From: Oscillospiraceae bacterium
GTDB lineage: Bacteria; Bacillota; Clostridia; Oscillospirales; Ruminococcaceae
NCBI GenBank assembly: GCA_014799385.1
Contig: JAAVIC010000025.1
Location: 1 to 64,000, forward strand
Reading direction: 5' to 3'
DNA length: 64,000 bases
Numbering within the stretch: position 1 is the first letter of the stretch; each line of letters opens with the position of its first letter. Positions 60,312 to 64,000 of the stretch are shown here, one piece after another. The notes beneath the pieces were generated by a model. That model saw only the letters and a program-made list of their open reading frames with translations. It did not search any database and was not told the origin of the DNA. The translations under genes were made by a program, and so were the position numbers.

Positions 60312-60551
60312 TTAAGCGTTTGCTTTCTTTGCGAGCTGGGACTTCAGGCGAGCGGCCTTGTTCTTGTGGATAAGACCCTTACCCGCAGCCTTGTCTACAT
60401 TGATGCTTGCAGCCTTGATGGTGTCAGCATCAGCGCCCTCCGCGCGTGCCTTCTTGATGGAGGTTCTCAAAGCGGACTTTGCAGCCTTGTTCGCCTCGGT
60501 TCTCTCCTTAGAGATAAGAACTCTCTTCTTAGCGGATTTGATGTTCGGCAT
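60312..60551 (-). CDS. rpsT: Ribosomal protein S20
   Basis: 79 aa, ATG after AGGAGGTGAACAGAA. MPNIKSAKKRVLISKERTEA and the helix pattern KAAGKGLIHKNKAARLKSQL identify S20, which binds 16S rRNA in the small subunit. Its promoter is at 60774-60802, with a leader of about 215 nt. Next to gpr on the other strand, as in many Firmicutes (rpsT-gpr). Confidence 0.97.
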   Translation of the reverse strand: MPNIKSAKKRVLISKERTEANKAAKSALRTSIKKARAEGADADTIKAASINVDKAAGKGLIHKNKAARLKSQLAKKANA

Positions 60552-60773
60552 TTCTGTTCACCTCCTATTTTAATTTGCAACCGCGAATCGGGCAAGAGTG
60601 ACTCTGCATTCACTGCGTCACCCCCCACTCGCTTCCACAAGCTGCGTCTTGAATTAATTCAATCCGTATTTTACGAGTTTTTTCGGGAAATCTTTATATA
60701 TATTCACCAAAAATCCCCGTAAGACTACACAAATTTTTGTAGCACCCATTTGGATTATTTTACAGTACATTTC

Positions 60774-60802
60774 ATTATAACATATTAATTTCAAAATTTC
60801 AA
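60774..60802 (-). promoter_or_regulatory. rpsT promoter
   Basis: Minus strand TTGAAA (60797-60802), 17 bp, TATAAT (60774-60779). The ~215-nt leader may carry S20 autoregulation, which cannot be verified here. Confidence 0.75.
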
Positions 60803-60842
60803 GGGGTTTTAGAAAATTTTTTGAGAAATTTGGAGGAATTTT

Positions 60843-61556
60843 ATGGATAAAAGCGGATTGGCTTTTGAAGCGGCAGCGATTGTGACGGATTCGGCGGGAA
60901 TTGAATCCGCCTCGCGGAAAATCGGTGAGGTGAAAATCACCGATGTGAGAATCAGCCGCGCAGCGTCTGTCCGAACCGGCAAGCGGTTCGGACGTTATAT
61001 TACGCTGGAGGGCGCGCCCTATGCACAAGGAATGGCATCGCTGCTCAGGCGCGCGTTAGAGCAGGTTATCCCGCCGCGCGGTCGGATTTTCGCTGTCGGC
61101 TTGGGGAATCCCGATATAACTCAAGACAGGCTCGGCGCGGCGGTTATCCGCTCGGTGACGGTTCGTCATGGTGGGAAATATTCGTTGTGCGCTCTCGAAA
61201 CGGACGTAATGGCAAAGACGGGGCTTGAAACGGCTCGGCTGGTCAAGGCGGCGGCTCGGGAATTTCGCGCAGACTGCGTAATTGCCGTGGACGCGCTAAC
61301 GTGCAGCACACCGAAATATGTCGGCAAGACGGTTCAGGTGAGCGACGCGGGAATCATTCCCGGTTCGGGTGTGACGGCGGCGCGCGATGAGCTTTCTCGC
61401 GAACGGCTTGGGATTCCCGTGGCGGCGGTCGGAGTACCCACGGTCGCCGCGTATCGTCAAGAGGACGGTTTTATGATTGCCCCCGCAGATTCGGACGCGT
61501 TGGTAAAAATCTGGACGGAGGTCATCGCGGGGGCAATTGACGAAATAGTCGGTTGA
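60843..61556 (+). CDS. gpr: Germination (spore) protease GPR
   Basis: 237 aa; ATG 60843 after TTGGAGGAATTTT. Aspartic-like protease that degrades small acid-soluble spore proteins during germination. Motifs: GLAFEAA near the N-terminus, FAVGLGNPDITQDRLGAAVI, IAVDALTCSTPKYVGKTVQV and PGSGVTAARDELSRERLGIP. It is shorter than Bacillus GPR (about 370 aa), with a very short propeptide and C-terminal region, as in several Ruminococcaceae. Good marker that the host makes spores. Confidence 0.92.
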   Translation: MDKSGLAFEAAAIVTDSAGIESASRKIGEVKITDVRISRAASVRTGKRFGRYITLEGAPYAQGMASLLRRALEQVIPPRGRIFAVGLGNPDITQDRLGAAVIRSVTVRHGGKYSLCALETDVMAKTGLETARLVKAAAREFRADCVIAVDALTCSTPKYVGKTVQVSDAGIIPGSGVTAARDELSRERLGIPVAAVGVPTVAAYRQEDGFMIAPADSDALVKIWTEVIAGAIDEIVG

Positions 61557-61756
61557 CGGTTGGAGAGCGCATATATAATAATGTATATCCCCGAAATATA
61601 CGCGCTGTATATTTATTGCTCGGAAATTAGTAAGAAAAATTACCGCTCGTCTATTTGTTATGCGTTTTTGGGGTGGTTTGTGCAGATTGCACAAAAAAAC
61701 GCGCGAAATTGGCAGAAAATTCTCTGCGAAATTGGAATAAAATTTTGCTTTAGTGC

Positions 61757-61785
61757 TTGAAAATAAAGGATAATTGTGTTAAAAT
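61757..61785 (+). promoter_or_regulatory. Promoter of the S10 ribosomal operon
   Basis: TTGAAA (61757-61762), 17 bp, TAAAAT (61780-61785). It precedes a ~370-nt leader. Confidence 0.75.
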
Positions 61786-61792
61786 AAACAAT

Positions 61793-62163
61793 GGCGGCTG
61801 TGTATAACAATATGCGGCGGTCGGCGATGAAGTCGGAGGTTGCGCGGGATTTCGCGGTAATTTCGATGGAGAAGTTCGGGTTGAACTCGGGCGAAAAGTT
61901 TTCGCGGCGCGGTTTCCTTATTCGGAATCGGTTAAAGTGTCCGAAAGATCTCGGATAACTAACGCGTTATTTCTTGAGTGACGAAACACACGGCGCGGTG
62001 GATTTTTCAAATTAAGCCTTCGCCGGCAATGCGGACGTTTGCGCAAACGTCCGCAAAGAGAAATCCGATTCCGGGAGAAGTTACTCGCTTCCAATCGGAG
62101 CAGGGCAAACTCGGCGCGCTGCCGGATTTGCCCACCCAAATAAGAGAAAGGTTGAAAAATCAA
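61793..62163 (+). other. S10 operon leader
   Basis: GC-rich leader with several hairpins, including GCGGACGTTTGCGCAAACGTCCGC near 62031-62054 (shown in outline; 12-bp arms). Open frames inside look like chance. It may contain the L4-type autoregulatory region found in some bacteria, but no known consensus was recognised. Confidence 0.45.
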
Positions 62164-62472
62164 ATGGCAAACGAGAAGGTAAGAATCAAGGTTAAGGGTT
62201 ACGAGCACAGCGTAGTTGACGCTGCGGCTGCAAAGATCGTTGACGCGGCTAAGCGCGGCGGCGCGAGAGTTGCAGGTCCGATTCCGCTTCCCACGGGCAA
62301 GCAGGTTGTAACCATTTTGAGAGCGGTTCACAAGTATAAGGATTCCCGCGAGCAGTTCGAGCTGAGAACTCACAAGCGCCTTATCGATGTGATTCACCCC
62401 ACTCAGAAGACCATCGAGGCTCTCCAGAGTCTGGAGCTGCCCGCAGGTGTAGAGATTTCAATGGACATCTAA
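62164..62472 (+). CDS. rpsJ: Ribosomal protein S10
   Basis: 102 aa from ATG 62164, preceded by GAGAAAGGTTGAAAAATCAA; a longer frame starting at 61978 is the leader. S10 pattern: [40 protein letters not shown] and [20 protein letters not shown]. Part of the 30S head and of the NusB antitermination complex. First gene of the S10 operon. Confidence 0.97.
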   Translation: MANEKVRIKVKGYEHSVVDAAAAKIVDAAKRGGARVAGPIPLPTGKQVVTILRAVHKYKDSREQFELRTHKRLIDVIHPTQKTIEALQSLELPAGVEISMDI

Positions 62473-62597
62473 TTATAGATTCGATTGGAGTTATGTTGGC
62501 AAACGCTTTGGCGTCCGCCAACCACTAACCAAGCGTCGAAAGACGTGAGGTCACGTTGAGGAAACTCAACCAATAACCAAAAGGAGGATATGCCGAA
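62473..62597 (+). other. Spacer between rpsJ and rplC with two hairpins
   Basis: GTTGGC/GCCAAC (about 62493-62521) and GTTGAGGAAACTCAAC (62554-62569) are inverted repeats. Could be processing sites or weak attenuators; no T-run. Confidence 0.45.
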
Positions 62598-63230
62598 ATG
62601 AAAAAAGCTATCATCGGCAAGAAGATCGGTATGACGCAGATCTTCGACGAGGCAGGCAAGGTTGTTCCCGTAACCGTTATCGAAGCGGGTCCCTGCGTAG
62701 TGGTTCAGAAAAAGACAACCGAAAATGACGGCTATGAGGCTGTTCAGATGGGCTTCGGAGATGTTTCTCCAAAGCACGTAAACAAGCCCGAGCAGGGTCA
62801 TTTCAAGAAGAACGATGTTGCGTTCAAGAAAACCCTTAAGGAGTTCCGTTTTGACGATATTTCCGGATTCAACACCGGCGATGTTATCAAGGCAGACGTG
62901 TTCGCAGAGGGCGATGTAATCGACGTTGCGGGCGTTTCCAAGGGTAAAGGATACGCAGGCGCGATCAAGCGTCACAATCAGCACAGACTCAGAGAGTCTC
63001 ACGGTACGGGTCCCGTAGCTCGTGAGGCTGGTTCTATGGGCGCGTGCTCCAGCCCTTCGAGAATCTTCAAGGGCAAGAAAATGGCAGGTCATCTGGGTGC
63101 GGAGAACGTTACCGTTCAGAACCTCGTAATCGTAAAGGTTGACGTTGAAAACAACCTCATTGCGGTTAAGGGCGCGGTTCCCGGACCTAAGGGCGGCGTG
63201 GTAACAATCTGCGACGCGGTTAAGGCTTAA
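62598..63230 (+). CDS. rplC: Ribosomal protein L3
   Basis: 210 aa; ATG after [38 protein letters not shown] at the start and the central loop GRMSHGTGPV-like [20 protein letters not shown] identify L3, which nucleates assembly near the peptidyl transferase centre. Second gene of the S10 operon. Confidence 0.97.
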   Translation: MKKAIIGKKIGMTQIFDEAGKVVPVTVIEAGPCVVVQKKTTENDGYEAVQMGFGDVSPKHVNKPEQGHFKKNDVAFKKTLKEFRFDDISGFNTGDVIKADVFAEGDVIDVAGVSKGKGYAGAIKRHNQHRLRESHGTGPVAREAGSMGACSSPSRIFKGKKMAGHLGAENVTVQNLVIVKVDVENNLIAVKGAVPGPKGGVVTICDAVKA

Positions 63231-63247
63231 GAGGGGAGGACGATACT

Positions 63248-63871
63248 ATGTCAAAGATTAATGTAGTTGATATGTCGGGTAAAGTCGTTTCCGAGCTTGA
63301 GCTTAACGACGCGGTTTTCGGCATCGAGCCGAATAAGACCGTTATGCATTCCGCAGTTGTAAACTATCTCGCAAATCAGCGTCAGGGCACACAGTCGACC
63401 CTTACCAGAACAGAGGTAAGCGGCGGCGGAAGAAAGCCGTGGCGTCAGAAGGGAACCGGTCACGCAAGACAGGGTTCGACAAGATCTCCGCAGTGGAGAC
63501 ACGGCGGTATTGCGCTTGGTCCGAAGCCCCGTTCTTACAGATTCTCGCTGAATAAGAAGGTAAGACAGCTTGCGATGAAGTCTGCGCTTTCCTGCAAGGT
63601 AATCGACAATGAGATGATCGTTGTTGACGCTATCACGACCAACGAGTTCAAGACCAAGAATATGGTCAATATGCTTAAGGCTATCGGCGCAGAGGACAAG
63701 ACGCTCATCGTTTTGGACAGCGTTGATACTAAGGTAATCAAGTCCGCGAACAACATCGCGAACGTAAAGACCACACAGGTAAACACCCTGAACGTTTATG
63801 ATATTCTGAACTGCAACAAGTTCGTTATCGTAAAGGGCGCTGTTGAAAAGCTTGAGGAGGTGTACGCATAA
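63248..63871 (+). CDS. rplD: Ribosomal protein L4
   Basis: 207 aa; ATG after AGAGGGGAGGACGATACT. L4 features: [39 protein letters not shown] and the tunnel loop region. L4 lines the exit tunnel and often represses its own operon. Ends with a one-base overlap (TAATG) with the next gene. Confidence 0.97.
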   Translation: MSKINVVDMSGKVVSELELNDAVFGIEPNKTVMHSAVVNYLANQRQGTQSTLTRTEVSGGGRKPWRQKGTGHARQGSTRSPQWRHGGIALGPKPRSYRFSLNKKVRQLAMKSALSCKVIDNEMIVVDAITTNEFKTKNMVNMLKAIGAEDKTLIVLDSVDTKVIKSANNIANVKTTQVNTLNVYDILNCNKFVIVKGAVEKLEEVYA

Positions 63872-64000
63872 TGGAAAAGGTTGCACAGGATATTATCCTC
63901 AAGCCCATCATCACCGAGCATTCTATGGAGTGCCTGGCGCAGGGCAAGTACACCTTTAAGGTTGCGAAGTCCGCGAATAAAATCGAGATCGCAAAGGCGG
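63871..64000 (+). CDS. rplW: Ribosomal protein L23, N-terminal part
   Basis: ATG 63871 overlaps the rplD stop by one base, with GAGGAGGTG upstream. [20 protein letters not shown] followed by the basic [18 protein letters not shown] is typical of L23, which binds at the tunnel exit. The gene runs past the window end. Confidence 0.95.
   Translation, partial: MEKVAQDIILKPIITEHSMECLAQGKYTFKVAKSANKIEIAKA

Noticed and set aside
61560-61760. 66-aa frame after gpr
   Set aside because: No ribosome site; low-complexity Tyr/Ile sequence in an AT-rich region that precedes the S10 promoter.

Overview
The window looks like a chromosomal segment of a low-to-mid GC, spore-forming member of the Clostridia, probably an Oscillospiraceae/Ruminococcaceae-type gut bacterium. 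The evidence is a germination protease (gpr), a RicT/YaaT-like PSP1 protein, Firmicutes-style TTGACA-N17-TATAAT promoters, strong GGAGG ribosome binding sites, some TTG/GTG starts, and a start of the S10 ribosomal operon (rpsJ-rplC-rplD-rplW) at the right edge. The species is inference.

Layout. 1-5.2 kb: the end of an RTX (calcium-binding repeat) protein followed by its type I secretion ATPase and membrane fusion protein. 5.3-11 kb: remains of an integrative element: a sigma-like regulator, a ~370-nt structured RNA candidate, a MazF toxin, a SHOCT-like small protein and a serine recombinase whose N-terminus has been removed by insertion of an AT-rich napH-like/padR/membrane-protein operon, with a 171-bp tandem duplication at the junction. 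11-19 kb: an AT-rich defence island. It has a tightly coupled four-gene operon (SIR2-family NADase-like protein, a helical protein sharing a 20-residue motif with the SIR2 protein, an SPFH/band-7-like protein and a membrane protein), followed by a reverse transcriptase-nitrilase fusion of the DRT1/UG1 type. 19-21.3 kb: an IS3-family element, an interrupted ADP-ribosyltransferase-like gene and diverged repeats. 21.8-26.2 kb: a two-gene cassette of unknown function (389 aa plus 1045 aa, the latter beta-rich with a hydrophobic/coiled-coil C-terminal half). 26.2-29.7 kb: hairpin-rich repeats, an AraC-phosphotransferase fusion, a nucleotidyltransferase-like gene and a DUF378 protein.

30-45 kb: housekeeping genes (cysK, lysC, thyA) with accessory insertions: a DpnI restriction endonuclease next to a dead adenine methyltransferase, a broken DUF4160 gene with its DUF2442 partner, an NYN-LOTUS protein, and a GntR-controlled ABC exporter operon. 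At 43.4-43.7 kb sits a type I toxin-antitoxin locus (Fst-like 30-aa peptide with a convergent antisense RNA). 45-64 kb: glycosyltransferase, SseB-like protein, thrS, a second ~420-nt structured RNA candidate with its own promoter and terminator, LUD protein, ferredoxin, DNA polymerase III delta', ricT, a MacB-like permease/adaptor pair, D-Ala-D-Ala carboxypeptidase, lipoprotein, SUFU-domain protein, flavin-binding protein, rpsT, gpr and the S10 operon.

Most interesting: (1) the SIR2 operon, in which two neighbouring proteins carry the same short Asn/Gln/Gly motif, as expected of a homotypic docking (amyloid-like) signal between a sensor and an effector; (2) a repeat family with hypervariable but still paired hairpins whose edge lies 20-21 bp upstream of four different start codons; (3) two large structured RNA candidates; (4) the type I toxin-antitoxin locus; (5) the two-gene cassette at 21.8-26.2 kb. 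No tRNA, rRNA or CRISPR array was seen.
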